64,000 bases of DNA from Papaver somniferum (lineage: Eukaryota; Streptophyta; Magnoliopsida; Ranunculales; Papaveraceae): NCBI RefSeq assembly GCF_003573695.1, contig NC_039358.1, forward strand, positions 154,866,920-154,930,919, read 5' to 3'. Positions 44,278-56,000 of the stretch are shown in pieces. Numbering within the stretch: the stretch's first letter is position 1; each line of letters begins with the position of its first letter. Made by a program: the position numbers and the translations under genes. The notes beneath the pieces are model-generated. The model was not told the DNA's origin and did no database searches. It was given only the letters and a program-made list of their open reading frames with translations.

Positions 44278-46977
44278 ATGCCTCCAAGTGGCCACAAACA
44301 TGAGAAAAACTTAAAAAACGTCCAAAAAGATCTTGCTGAGAAAGGTTTCACACTTTCTACCATTCCTGGTGAAAGTGCCAAGTCAATTCTTTCTATCAAA
44401 CTTTTCTCTGATCAACATTGTGATGATCAATCAATCATAATTTCGCTAGGTCATATTCTCGCAGGTCTCCCCGTTCCTCTTTATGACCCAGATATTCCTC
44501 TGTTCTATGAAATTCTCGCTCACTCGGGATTTTCGCGAGCTATCTTCCAATTGAGTGGGGATTGCATCCGTCTGATGCTAGAGTTCGCTAACCGTGGTGC
44601 TGGTAAAGGATCTCTTTACTCCAAAGAACTTAGGGATCCTAAATTCGCAGACTTGGAGATAATTGCTGAAAAATACACAGTAGCGAGTTTCTTTGAAAAT
44701 TATGAATTGATCTCCATGAAGAAAGAGAATACTCGCTGGGGTATTCGCTTGAAAAGGAAAGATAATATTGATGAAGCTAAAATACTCATGCAAGACATTG
44801 ATTGGCATTCTGGTAAGAACACAACTCCTCGCCAATCCAAAGATGATAAATGATGTGTTTTTCCCTTCATGCTGAAAAGACCTTACATTGCTGGGTAAAT
44901 GTTCTTCTTGAGAATCTCGCTACTTATAAACCTTGGGTATTCTCTTGGCCCGAGAAGGAGAAATAGGTATGTTTCTTCCAGTTTCGCTCACTTTACATTT
45001 TTTTATTTATCTTCATTATTTTGTTCGCTGATTCTTGCGAAATTCTACAGATCCAGAAACTGAAAGATAACTATCACAGGACTGGGAAGGCTAGTACCTT
45101 GTTAGCTCTTCGCTCATACACAGATGAGGTAAGAAATATTCTCTTATGATTTTAAACAGTATATTGTTGCCTCTATTTCTTATTTCTATTTGTGTGTGAA
45201 GATTATTGCTGAAATAGAAGAGCCTTCCAATGTTGCGAAGACTGGTGATAAAGGCAAAGGTGCTCTTCGCAGGGAAAAACCAACTGTTACTCCTTCAAAG
45301 AAGAGAAAAATCCGTTCTTCCTCTCCTTCAAATATTCCTTCTCATGAAAATTCCGAGAGTGATGAGGATAATGATGACCTTGTTGCAAATGAAGATTCTC
45401 CATCTGAATCTTCTATGGCTAAGCTCTCTGGCGTCTTTTCTGATTCTTTTCAAGGAATGGGAGATAGTCAATTCGCTAATACCTGCAAAGCTCTCGCTAC
45501 AATTTGCGATGTTCGTTTATTGGATGGTGATAATTCTCTTCCTGGAGTTTCTAGATCAGTGACTCCCAATTTCCTGCATTCTCTTAATAGTCTGGTATGC
45601 TTTCATCCTTTTACTTCTTCATTATTGTAACTCAAAATCTCTTTCTATTTTAATATTTTTTATATTTTCTCTCAGGCTGGAAAAGCTTCTTTCGTTGTTG
45701 CCTCAGATCTGGAGAGGAGACGCGAAATTCTTGAAAAGAAGAATCTTCAATTTCGTACAAAGAATGAGGAACTGGAAGCTGAAGTCAAATGTCTTCGCGA
45801 GAAGAACAAACAACTAGAAATTGATTCTTCTTCGTATAAGAACAAAATCTCTAGTCTTCAGCAAGCTAATAATCAACTCTATGGTATGTTACTTTTCTCC
45901 TTTCCCTTCATTCATTCATCCTGTTGTTTTATCTTATTTAATTGATCCTTTTTGCAGACATTTATGGTCTTTCTGATGAAGCTACCATTCTTCGTTCATT
46001 TCCTAATGCCTTGGATAATGATACCCTTCTTGAGCGTCTTAATAAATCTTTAAATAGTTTCACAAACGATAAAATTTCATCTCTTTCTCAGAGTGAACTA
46101 AGATCCAAATTTCGCCTCTTAGAAATTGACCATAGATCTAGTTTAGGCTTAGCCAACCGATTTAAGCGTCTCTTTCTTAATTCTAAAGAGAAAATCAATG
46201 AGTTAAGAACCAAAATTAGCGGTCTCATATATGATAAGGATCGCATCTCTGATCAAGGTGTTAAGGCTTTGGCGAAATTCCAAGAGACCCTTCTTGAAGT
46301 TCAACTTGAACGAGATGAAGCTAACCGCAAGAACATCGAGCTCTGCGAAAAAGAAAACCAAATTCGTTCTCGTCTTCTTATAAGTAATGAGGATGAATTC
46401 GCTTGGGCTGCAAAAATCTTAGACGATGCCAGAAAAGATTTAGGTGTAAATGTTAGTCTCCAAGTTGAGCATACAGCCTTGATTAGAGATATGATTTCTG
46501 ACAGAGAAGGTTATTAACTGTTCTTATTCACTAATCTTTTGTTTCTTATGAATTTTCTTCAAGTTATTAATTGATTGCCTTTTGCTCGCAGATTCTGAAA
46601 GTAGATATCGCGAAAGAATTGAGGAACTTGAAGCTGAAAAAGAGGAACTCGCAAAGAATCTTTCTTCTCGCAACGACAAGTATTCTAGATTAAAGAATCA
46701 AATCAAGATCACTGTTGCGAACTTTAAGAACGACGCTCTGCATTTTTGCAATCAAACTATTCAAATGGTTTGTGATGACCATAGTATTCCTCACTCTGAT
46801 TATCCTTGTCTCTTGGAGGAGATCCCAGAGAACATTCCTAGTCTAACTATCTCTGATAGCGAAGCTGATGATGAAGAATCTGATGGTGATGAAGGTTCTG
46901 ATGGTGATGAAAGTTCTGATGCAGATGAAGAAGGGAAAAATTCTGATGAAGATGATGAAGGATCAACTAAGAAGTAG
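44278..46977 (+). CDS. Antisense multi-exon gene of G2: domain plus coiled coil plus acidic tail
   Basis: Exons from GT/AG borders: 44278-44812, 44880-44966, 45051-45128, 45202-45594, 45676-45883, 45958-46509, 46592-46977 (TAG stop). Phases agree from exon 3 on. The exon 1/2 junction is off by one base, and exon 2 ends in a TAG just before its donor, perhaps a C-to-T change of CAG. The product would have about 745 residues. Exon 1 has GHILAGLPVPLY, LFYEILAHSGF and FQLSGDCIRLMLEFANR, resembling the Pfam 'putative gypsy type transposon' domain (PF04195). Exon 4 has a nuclear-localisation-like KKRKIRSSSPS. Exons 5-7 are heptad-rich coiled coil; the last 45 residues are Asp/Glu/Ser-rich (SDGDEGSDGDESSDADEEG). 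Biological function unknown. Homologues: 2492-4592 (same family) and 14472-18566 (other family). Confidence 0.62.
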
Positions 46978-48552
46978 TCTTTGTTTCTTTATTTAATCTT
47001 CTGTAATATTTGTACATTTATTCCTTCTTTCTGTATATTTACGAATTCTTTTGATTCCCCATATTCCTTAATATATGAGTTTCTTTCATTTTGACCTGCA
47101 TTCATTAAAACAATTCTTCCTTGCAATACGGTTAATCACATAATCATTAATTTTTGAATTTTTGCGTAAATCTATCATATGGAGACAAATAACATTTTCT
47201 AATTTCATTCATTCTCATACTTGCCTCTGTTATTTGTATCCAAATGAGAGATTTTGCAGATTTTTCTTATTTTGTGCCTCAACTTCGCAGTTATTTATGT
47301 ATAATTTCGCAATCTTATGCGAAGTAAATTTTGATTCTTTTCAAAATCTCATTCATGTGTGGTCTTATTTTTCCTTCCTAATTAAAGGTCTTATTATGCC
47401 ACCTCTTGTCATTGCGACAAAATTGCAGGACGTTCTTGCACTTTCATGCAAAAACCCATTGATCTTGCCTTAACTTTTTCTTTTGTATTATGGCCTCTTC
47501 AGGAATGTTGCGACAATATGACAGGCCTAAATATTCTTGAAAATAAATCCCCATGACATTGCCGTCTTGCGACGAAATCGCAGGACGTCTTCGCACTTTC
47601 ATGCGAAAACCCATTGATCCCGTCTTATCTTTTCCTTTTGTATTATTGCCTCTTAAGGATTGTCGCACAAATATGACAAGCCTTAATACCCTTGCGAGTA
47701 AAAATCCTCATGACATTTGCGTCTTAAGACACTTATCAGCTCCCTAATGGAGGGTGCCGCCCTTATCTCCCCCATGGCTGCCCCTTCAAGGAGGCGTACT
47801 TCTACCATACAAGGTTAGATCCTCTCATCCAGTCTTAACAACAACCAGTTGTTTTCGCAGCCTCTTATCTCTTTTACCTATAGGGTTTATGGTTACGAGA
47901 ATGCACCCTAAGTGGGGTTTTCTTCGGGCCGAGTGCAGTATAAGCCAAGACTTGTCAAGAATGGCAAGGTACGCTCCAGACGCCCCTGGCACTCTTGACT
48001 CAACCGTGTACCTCGGCGCCTTGATCAGATTCTGCACTCCTTGGGAGAATCCTTATTACCTTAGTCGCCCAACCTAAGTCATATGCTTAAGCTGAGAATC
48101 CAAGGTGCCTCTCCCGGATGGGCTTTATTGACCCCAAATCTCCATGACTCAGGTTCCGGTGGCGGTGTAGCCTTTCCCTGAGCCATGCAACAGGTACCCC
48201 CTTATATGACGTACTTTAGGTCTTACATTTGCCTCTTGTGAAATTGTATTCGCGAACTAGGGTGTACGCCATAAAGTTTCGCCCCTTTCTCTTTTGTCAT
48301 TGTTCTCTGATTGTCTTTTGTGGAATTCATTATCTCTGCGAGATTCTTGCACATCATCATATTGTATTTGCATTTCGAAATCTCAATTTTGTCATTCAAT
48401 AAAATATATTTTTGAGAATTTTATTTATTGCGAGAGTGTCGCAACAAATCAATTATTCATACATTACCTTTGATATCCTCTGCTTCTTTGTTATTTTCTG
48501 CTATTGTTTCCTTGGTAGTGATATGTTCACCATTTTTTATTCTGAGCTAGCA
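46978..48552 (-). other. Non-coding 3' spacer of G2
   Basis: From about 47400 to 48320 it matches the G1 spacer (1310-2230) on the opposite strand, including ACCCTAGTTCGCGAA and the GC-rich ACCTGAGTCA... stretch. Open frames of up to 119 codons occur in it but are not conserved as proteins. The segment 48320-48552 marks the join where pol is missing. Confidence 0.7.
47405..47725 (-). repeat. Two-copy tandem repeat (about 160 bp unit) in G2 spacer
   Basis: Both units contain GACAAAATTGCAGGACGT / GACGAAATCGCAGGACGT, AAAACCCATTGATC and TTTTGTATTATTGCCTCTT-type blocks in the same order. It is the inverse of the array at 1908-2223. Confidence 0.8.
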
Positions 48553-49119
48553 TTAGTTTCGCAACATCTCTTCTTCTTTTCTTTCGATTGCATCCACCAT
48601 CAACCTCTCACTTCTTTGTGTCTCTTTGATTTTGTGTCGCCAACTTTCCTTCTTGTTTGCTCTTCCTTCGCAGGATTCTACCTCAGTTTCGTAACACCTC
48701 TTTCCTTCAACCCAATCTCCCTTTATGATTCCTACACCGCTAGGGTGAGGGAATTTGATGCACTGGTGTAAAGTTGAAGCTACACCTAGAATCCCATGTA
48801 GCCAAGGTCGACCAATTAATGCATTGTAGGGTGATTCTACATCAACAACACAGAATAGGATTTCAGAAGATATTCCTTTCAATGGAATTCGCATAGTAAC
48901 CTCCCCTTTAGGCTTGTTGGCAGTACCATTAAAACCATATATCTTATATGTTGATGGTATAAGATCATCTCTTCCTCCCATAGTTTTATAAGTATGATAA
49001 AATAAGATGTTCACAGAGCTTCCAGTATCGATTAGAATCCTATTAATTGCCCATGAATCTTCAGCTTCATCATCCTCATCTTCTTTCGGTTTTGGATTAA
49101 TTTCTAATTTTACTACCAA
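48553..49119 (-). CDS. Aspartic protease of G2
   Basis: An open frame of 188 codons, the 3' part of gag-pro. INRILIDTGSSVNILFYHTY holds the catalytic DTG. KIYGFNGTANKPKGEVTMRI and FCVVDVESPYNALIGRPWLH follow, the second half of a retropepsin-type domain with the conserved 'YN.ILGRPWL' strand. The charged C-terminus (about 45 residues) ends at a stop where RT would follow in a full pol. No start codon of its own is needed, because it would be made as part of a polyprotein. The domain looks intact. Confidence 0.8.
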   Translation of the reverse strand: MVVKLEINPKPKEDEDDEAEDSWAINRILIDTGSSVNILFYHTYKTMGGRDDLIPSTYKIYGFNGTANKPKGEVTMRIPLKGISSEILFCVVDVESPYNALIGRPWLHGILGVASTLHQCIKFPHPSGVGIIKGDWVEGKRCYETEVESCEGRANKKESWRHKIKETQRSERLMVDAIERKEEEMLRN

Positions 49120-49215
49120 TGGATTATCATGTACCTCTTCACCTTCGGGGATTTCTTCTGGTAAAAGAAATAATTTGTTTCTGCCATTCCTCTAGTGGCG
49201 AGATTTTCGCAATAT

Positions 49216-51800
49216 TCATAATTTCTCTTCCATATCTCTTGCGAACACTCTACTCAAAACATTGTCATGAAAATCTTCAATTGTCTTGTATGAATGTACG
49301 ATAGAGTGACAGAATAGATTCTTTGCTTTTGCACCAACTTCTATGAAGAATGTTTCCTTCTTTTTCATCGTGTTTACTTTGTGATGCTCTGGTGGTGGTG
49401 GCAATGGTTGAGATTGTGGGTGCCCTACCAAAAAGTGGTTTAGTTTTCCTTGATCTATCATTCTCAGAATAATTCTTTTTACATTTCTGCAATCATTTGT
49501 AGTATGTCCATGAAAATGATGATAAGAACAAAACTCATGACTTCTGTGGTTTGGAGGTGGTTCCGTTCCCATGTTCCATGGTGTTGGTATATTCTCCATC
49601 AAAATTATAGCTTCCCATATTTTCTCCACACTTGCATTTAGAGGTGGCATCTTGATTTCTTCCCATACTACCTTGTGACCTCCTTGTCCTCTATTATAGT
49701 TTTGTCTTTGACCTCCATAAGTTTCTTGCGGCTGATCGAGTCTTTGAATCTTGTTATTTCCACCACGATTGTAGAAATTTCTTTCTCTTCATACTCCTCT
49801 TGATCTCGGCTTCCCATAGCCACCAGTTTCTGTTGATTGTTCCCGTCACCTTTCTTGTTGTACTTGCGAAGTGTTCGCCACTGTGTTTATTAGTTTGGGT
49901 AATAAGCTTGCATTCGCTGTTTGTGAACTGGTGTTCGCAACTGGATATGATTCCATTTCATGTTGCCTTTCCTCTAGAGCAATATATTCTTCTTGAAGTT
50001 CTCGCAATTCAGTCATTGTGATCGTATTCTTGACTCTGAAAATTTGGATGTACAATAGGTTGGTTGCAAACATAGCATTGATAAATGATAAGATAAGATA
50101 TCTCTCATCCACACGGCCAGCCATTTCGCTACACATAGTCCTCCATCTTTTAGTTAGGTGCTTCAAACTTTCGTTAATCCTTTGTTTTAATCCAAACACG
50201 TCTTCAATACCAGGTCGCGAAGAATTATTACTTATATATGCCCCCAGGAATGTAATCTGCAAATGATTGAAGGATGTTATTGAACTCTTTGGTAGACCTT
50301 CGAACCATTTTAACGCCTCCCCTGTTAACCTGGATGCAAAATACTTGCATAATACGGCATCATGATTTTCCCATTGCAACATACACCTCACGTAGGATTT
50401 AATGTGTTGAATTGCACAAGTTGTTCCATCAAAAATGCTGGTTAATGCGGGAAAATTGCATTTCGGTGGTATTCCTCCTAGTTGTACTTCCCTTGTAAAT
50501 GGAGTTTTCGCAGCTTCTTCTATAGCTTCATCCAATTGTCTTCTGCCTACTTCTCCTCTATTATTTAGCATTCCTCTCATTTCTTCTAATTCTTTCAAGA
50601 TTTGTTTATTTACACCTGAATTTTGATCCATTGGTTTTTTTAATTTCGCCTCCCTTCTTCTGCGTTCATATCTTTCTTCTCTCGCGAAATTTTGCATTTC
50701 TTCTTCATTATCCTCATCTCGTCTTCTTCTGTGATTCTCTTCTTCATCTCTATGTTGAATTCGCATATGATGATTCTCTCATATTCCCCTTCATGATTTT
50801 GTTCATTTCTTATTAATTCCATTCGCTGTCTTTCAGCCATCCTCTGTACTCTATCATACTCTTCATTAATATTACCGTTATTCCGATTTTGTGTACGCCT
50901 TCTTTCTCGATTGTCGTGATTGTTCTGGCGAATTGTCTCCTGAAGCTCTTGTTCTTCCATTTCTGCTCTCAATCTTTCACGTTCGCAAATTAAACGTGCT
51001 TGTTCAGCATAATGTCTTTCAATTTTTTCATCAATCGTTTGTTGATTTCTTTGAGCTTCTCTCTCATGTAAAATTATCCTTCCTTCATCTCGATTCCCTT
51101 CGCCATCTTGATCATTTCGTCCCTGACGTTGTCCATTCTCTTGATTTCTATCATTTTGCCTATCATAAAAAGTTTCATTTTGTGGAACGTAACGATCATC
51201 AGTTCTTTCTCTATTTTCGCGATATTCTTCATTAGGATTTGATATTTCTTCTTGAATATTGTTTCCATCATTAATTGTGGATGAGTTTCGCCTCATCTCT
51301 CTTCTAGTCGATCTTGAATATGATTTTGTAATACTTCTCGATCTTCTACTCTGTAGTCTCATATTATCCATCCTCAATTCGTGATTTTGCCTTGTTAGAT
51401 TTGCACGTTCTTCTGCCTCAGCTCTTCTTTCTTCACGTATTCTTCGTCTCAACTTTTCTAACGATCCAATTTCCTCATCTCCATGAATTATTCCTTCATC
51501 TGCTTCTTGATTTCTCTCTACCTGTCTATGGTTTCTGGTTTGCTGCTCTTCTTCTACTTCTTCTGCGGAATTTGATTGCCAAGTGTGTATACTTACCCTA
51601 TCATAATCTATATTTCTTCCTTGTACTAGTGTTTGTTGAACTGGTGGTTGAATTTGATTTTCTCCATTATTTCTCATTCTAGTAGATTCTCCCATTTCAC
51701 TTCTTTCTCTTCCAGCAATTCTCTTGCTTCTTCTAACAGTGGTTGGTTGTTCTGATGTATTTCTTCTTCTAGCCATTTCTTCAATGTTAACAAATTGCAA
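49216..51800 (-). pseudogene. gag of G2, frame-broken
   Basis: Open part 1 (51800-50640, 386 codons) is Arg/Glu/Asn-rich, with basic SKRIAGRERSEMG near the start. Part 2 (50766-49846), in another frame, holds the capsid-like gag domain: FPALTSIFDGTTCAIQHIKS, WENHDAVLCKYFASRLTGEA, LKWFEGLPKSSITSFNHLQI and LKHLTKRWRTMCSEMAGRVD. Part 3 (49650-49216) has a zinc-knuckle-like FCSYHHFHGHTTNDC (C-x2-H-x3-GH-x4-C), a form common in Tat-like gag. Frame changes near 50650-50760 and 49650-49850 interrupt it. Gag packages the element RNA. Confidence 0.8.
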
Positions 51801-51889
51801 GAGATTATGTAAAATTCTTAATCAATCACTCCAAATCTTCACAAATCTCAATATCAATTTTCAATTTTTTCTAGAATAATCTTCAATGT

Positions 51890-51907
51890 TCCCTGTTTCT
51901 AACGCCA
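51890..51907 (-). promoter_or_regulatory. Primer-binding site of G2
   Basis: The minus strand reads TGGCGTTAGAAACAGGGA three bases inside the 5' LTR. The TGG start fits the 3' CCA of a tRNA; I cannot name the tRNA. Confidence 0.6.
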
Positions 51908-51910
51908 TTA

Positions 51911-52381
51911 TGTAGTTGCAGGAAATCCTACACTACACCCCTCACAACATTTTATTAACATTCAACTCATTTTAGATTAATCAATCTTAATTTTAGTGAT
52001 CAATCTTTGAACAATCTTACAAGAAAAGATAAAGAAATCAAGAATAACCACTGCTCTAGATTTTCTCTCTCCAATTACTTGCTTTTCACTCAGAAAAAGA
52101 TCTATTTCTTTCCTTTACAAATGAACGACTATTTATAGGGAAGTACATAGTGGATGACAGCTAATCTGTCCTTTATTTTCGGATATGGCTTGCGACATTC
52201 TCGCGGCCTTACAAATGTTAATCTCGCAAACTCTCTTATTTTCGCAGAACCATCACATTTTTCTCATGATTTTAGCTGACGTCGTTTATTATGTCATTTC
52301 TGAAATTGTTCTGCGACGCTGTTGTGTTGTGTTGTTGATAATTTCGCTGAGGCATTATTGTTGCGAGATTCTGATCCTACA
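51911..52381 (-). repeat. 5' LTR of G2 (471 bp)
   Basis: Full-length partner of 43439-43910. TATA-like CTATAAATAG (minus) at 52129-52138. Confidence 0.93.
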
Positions 52382-52386
52382 TACCA
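52382..52386. repeat. Target-site duplication of G2, right copy (TACCA)
   Basis: Perfect match to 43434-43438. Confidence 0.92.
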
Positions 52387-53023
52387 ATCGTAGAAATTTC
52401 TATGGCGCTTATAAATTCACCTAAAAGAATAAGGTTTTGCTAAGAAGCGGCATCTACAGAGGTAAATCAGGAACAATTTGAAAGAAAAATACAATTCCAA
52501 CCGTATTAGTATAGAGATTTCACTTACCATTTTCGTTTTTCCCTAATTGTTTCCGTCTTGAGTAATGATCACCTGGTGTTGTTCAAAATGACATGAGATG
52601 CTCCTACCAGAAGCAGGAATAACCTCAGTCCGAGTGTTTGTATGTCAAATTAACGCCGCCCGAACAATAGAAAATTGTAGTTTATGGATCAATATTTTGT
52701 TGTGTGCATGATCATGTTAAGCATCAAGGAACAAAAAGAAAACACAGTGGTCAAGCAATTACGTCAGAAATGAAAAAGCAAAAATTGTGTAGATGAGATT
52801 TATGTCACGGGATGCAAAATCCTCAGATCGGACAGCAAATAACTCGAAAGAACTTGTACATTATACCTCCAACCAAGAAGTGTGTTATTTAAATCCATTT
52901 ATGGCATGAACACGTCAACCATTCTTAAATAAAACTATAAAATAGAAAAACATGAACGACTAATCAACAAATTTTCTTCTACATGACCAACAACCTTTCC
53001 CAAACGTGGTTAAAAACTGGGGA
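52387..53023. other. Intergenic stretch right of G2
   Basis: No gene recognised. ACGAAAATGGTAAGTG on the minus strand near 52530 is a good splice-donor context and may belong to the putative minus-strand unit further right. Confidence 0.35.
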
Positions 53024-53094
53024 TGGACCTGACATGAATCGAACACGTAACCTTCTGACATGGAGTCAAATGCGCTACCATTGCGTCATATTCC
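53024..53094 (-). tRNA. tRNA-Trp(CCA)-like sequence, probably a pseudogene
   Basis: The minus strand has a D arm with ACGCAATGGTAGCGC, an anticodon arm TTTGACTCCATGTCAGA (loop CTCCATG, anticodon CCA) and a T arm ACGTGTTCGATTCATGT. Together they match the plant tRNA-Trp layout. The D, anticodon and T stems pair (one G-U each in the anticodon and T stems), but the acceptor stem (GGAATAT against CAGGTCC) mismatches at several positions, and base 37 is T. The length of 71 is one short of usual. Most likely a decayed tRNA gene. Confidence 0.6.
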
Positions 53095-56000
53095 GTAGTT
53101 TAAAATACTTGTCTTAGTATTGGACAGAAACAGGACATACCTGGTGCTAGTCTTTTAAATAGAAACAATGGAACTGCAATAATGGGAAACTAAGCTTTAT
53201 GTATTATGCAGCGGTCTATTTGATATAATTCCACTTATTAATACAAAAGTCAGGAAAATAAATGCAGAACAAATAATGGTCTCTAATAGAAATAGAACCC
53301 ATAATTAAATGGGTCTGAAACAACATAAATTTCAGTTCGTCATTTCAACTAATATCATGATCAAATATAATAACTTACTCGAAGGTTCAACACAAAATAG
53401 ATATGCCATACTGCACCAAGGAATGGCTTTGAAAGCATACAAATCGATCGGTGATCGGGATCTGTTGTCAGCCTATGACACAGCAAAGCAAAGCTGAAGA
53501 TAACAAAAAAAAAAGAGAAGCTTCCATCAGGTGTTTCATTAAACAATTCAACTTCTATAAGGATTTGTAATGTAGTTCACTGAATTATAACTAAATTTCA
53601 GAATTAATTTAACTTTTTTCATCATTACCAAAGTTAGAAAGCTGAAGAGCAAAGTAATTTGGTCACATATAGGGAAAAAAAAAGAAAGTCATCTCGAACG
53701 TCATATCTTAAACATCTTTTATCTTTTGCTCTCTAAGAACAGAAATTTGTGCTTTTGTGGCCTGTATTGATACCCTTTCAAAAAAAAAAAGGGGGCCCAG
53801 CTGCAGCAAGAGTGGTGAACCCATCTTCTCTCTTATCATGCAATCTTAGCATTAAAGATTTTTCATGAATAATCTTTACAAAATAAATAAATCTGTGCAA
53901 TAATCATAGAAGGAATCAGAAAAAAAAACTTTACATAAGGTCAGGTGGCGTCCATCTATGACCTGGTTACTACATTTCATGGATTGAGAACTGGTAATAA
54001 AGATTAAGAATTCCGTGCACTGTACTCTTGTCTACCAAATTTTATATTCCGAAAAATAACTAAATAAGCATACTCCCAAATTTTCAGAACACCCAGCAGT
54101 TATCACCATAACAACAATTTTTATTTTCATCATAATTTTGGTTGGTAGGGATTCATTTTTTGATACAAATACTATCGATCAAGGGTCAAGAAAAAAAAAA
54201 TGACGCCAACGAAAACATCACAAATATAAGGGTGTGGTATTGGAACCTGGAAAAAAGCCTGACCTTCACCAATCGAACTCTTTCCCAATGCTCCAAAACC
54301 TTCATTCCATATTGTTATCCTGAATGCATCAACCATACATTTACTCACGGGCGCAACTATGCCAGCCGATTGGTGAAGCAGTATGCTAGTAACCTACCAT
54401 CGGCATTCTTCTGCAAATGACTAATATATAAACTCTTTTGTATGCCTGTTTGATCTTATATTCACACGAAATTAAATTGATCATGGATATCTCATGGAAA
54501 CCAAATGACCGTAAGTTTTCAATTTGATCCTAAGCCATCAAAAAATCTAGAGTTCCAGCTAAAAAGTTAGAATGCTTAAATAATCCTACACAGGCATCTA
54601 AAATACTCCATCCTCCCAAAAACAGTTCAACATAAAAAATACTAATTCATTCATAATTGCCTTAAAAAGTGGACTAAATTACCTTAGAAGTCGTAAGAAC
54701 AGCTACAACAACGCGAAGCAATCCCAATACCTTGAAACTTTTCAGACCTATTCCCATGTGCATCTGAAGAAGCACAAAATTAGAGAAAGCAATTAATCAT
54801 CAAAACAGTAAACATGAGCGTTCAAAGTGAATTCTTTCCTAATATTATTTTAACAATTCAATAAACTTTTAGTATTACGTTAAAAAAGAAAATAAATTTC
54901 AGCGGTCTAACCAAACTGGTTAGCTTGTCTTAAGCATGCTAGTCATCAAAAAACTGCTTAATTATCTTCTCTTAGCTTGCTAGTCAGAATCATGAAAGTA
55001 AGAGAGTAAGTCAGTTAACTTAACATCATAAAGGCATCGTACTAACATAACTTCTATTGTCAGAAATAAAGGATCTGGACTAATTCGGTTTATGTAAACC
55101 GCAATAGTTGTTTCCCAACCATAAACAAATAGAAGTCAAAACTTTCTAATCACGTATAGCAAACCATACCTATGAAAATCTGCCGAAATAAGAAATCCAC
55201 AACTTAGCTTTATTGCAAAACGTTAAAACAAAATATGGACAATTGCCGAAACATCCTTAGAAAGGATAACACAAAGGTAGTTGAGAGCTTAGGAAACGAA
55301 GATAGCAGCTAGTACCTAGTGGAGCAATTAAATCAAATTTTTATACGAGAAATTCAATTTGATTTGAGAAAAATTAAAGATACAGATAACACCCAAGATG
55401 TAACATAACTTATAGTCGATTGTCCCCACAAACCATCGGCGGTAACTGATCACTTGAGGTTCCTTGCTCACTGGATTTCTAGTCCCAGAATAACCAAAAA
55501 AGTGATGTGAGCTTAAAGGTTATAGAATGACCAACTCTGACTTCTGTATATGAGCTTTTAAAATTAAGAGGACTTTCTAGAAGGGTGCTCCTGTTTTTTC
55601 TTTTTTATGTTGTTGTTCTCTTCATTGTTGTTTCTACTTCCTCTCTATCTTCACCTAGCTAGCTAACACAGTACCTGGATTTTGATCCACCAGTTTTGAA
55701 TACACACCATTCACTCCACAAATCATATTTAGCAAAAGAGCAGAAAACAATGAAGCATAGAAATAAAAATCCAACGATATTATATTGAATCGACATCAAC
55801 ACAATCATAGAGATTGAATCGTAGGCAAAATCCAACTTTGATGCCCTTAGTTTGGGACAACTCATTTCAATTCCAGTCCTTTCCCATTCTTATCTCCAAC
55901 TTCCTCAACATCTATGTACTATTCTATTAATTTTTTGTTGAATACAGCTGATGGGTGTAAACAGGATTTTTCATAGAAGAGTAGTAGTGTGTAAAACAAA

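Larger units (their letters stand above)
43439..52381 (-). mobile_element. Complete Ty3/gypsy Tat-type element lacking RT/RNase H/integrase (element G2, 8.9 kb)
   Basis: Two LTRs of about 471 bp, with a perfect 5-bp target duplication TACCA, enclose (minus-strand order) a primer-binding site, a long gag, a protease, then directly the 3' spacer with tandem repeats, the antisense gene on the plus strand and the polypurine tract. No trace of reverse transcriptase, RNase H or integrase lies between protease (48553) and spacer (48320), so it is non-autonomous and needs enzymes from a relative such as the ancestor of G1. By eye the LTRs differ at about 16 positions plus one indel, indicating moderate age. 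Confidence 0.93.

Noticed and set aside
47754..48077. 107-codon plus-strand frame (and its inverse at 1610-1879) as a gene
   Set aside because: Lies in the conserved non-coding spacer of G1/G2; its frame is shared only because the DNA is similar, and it has no family motif.
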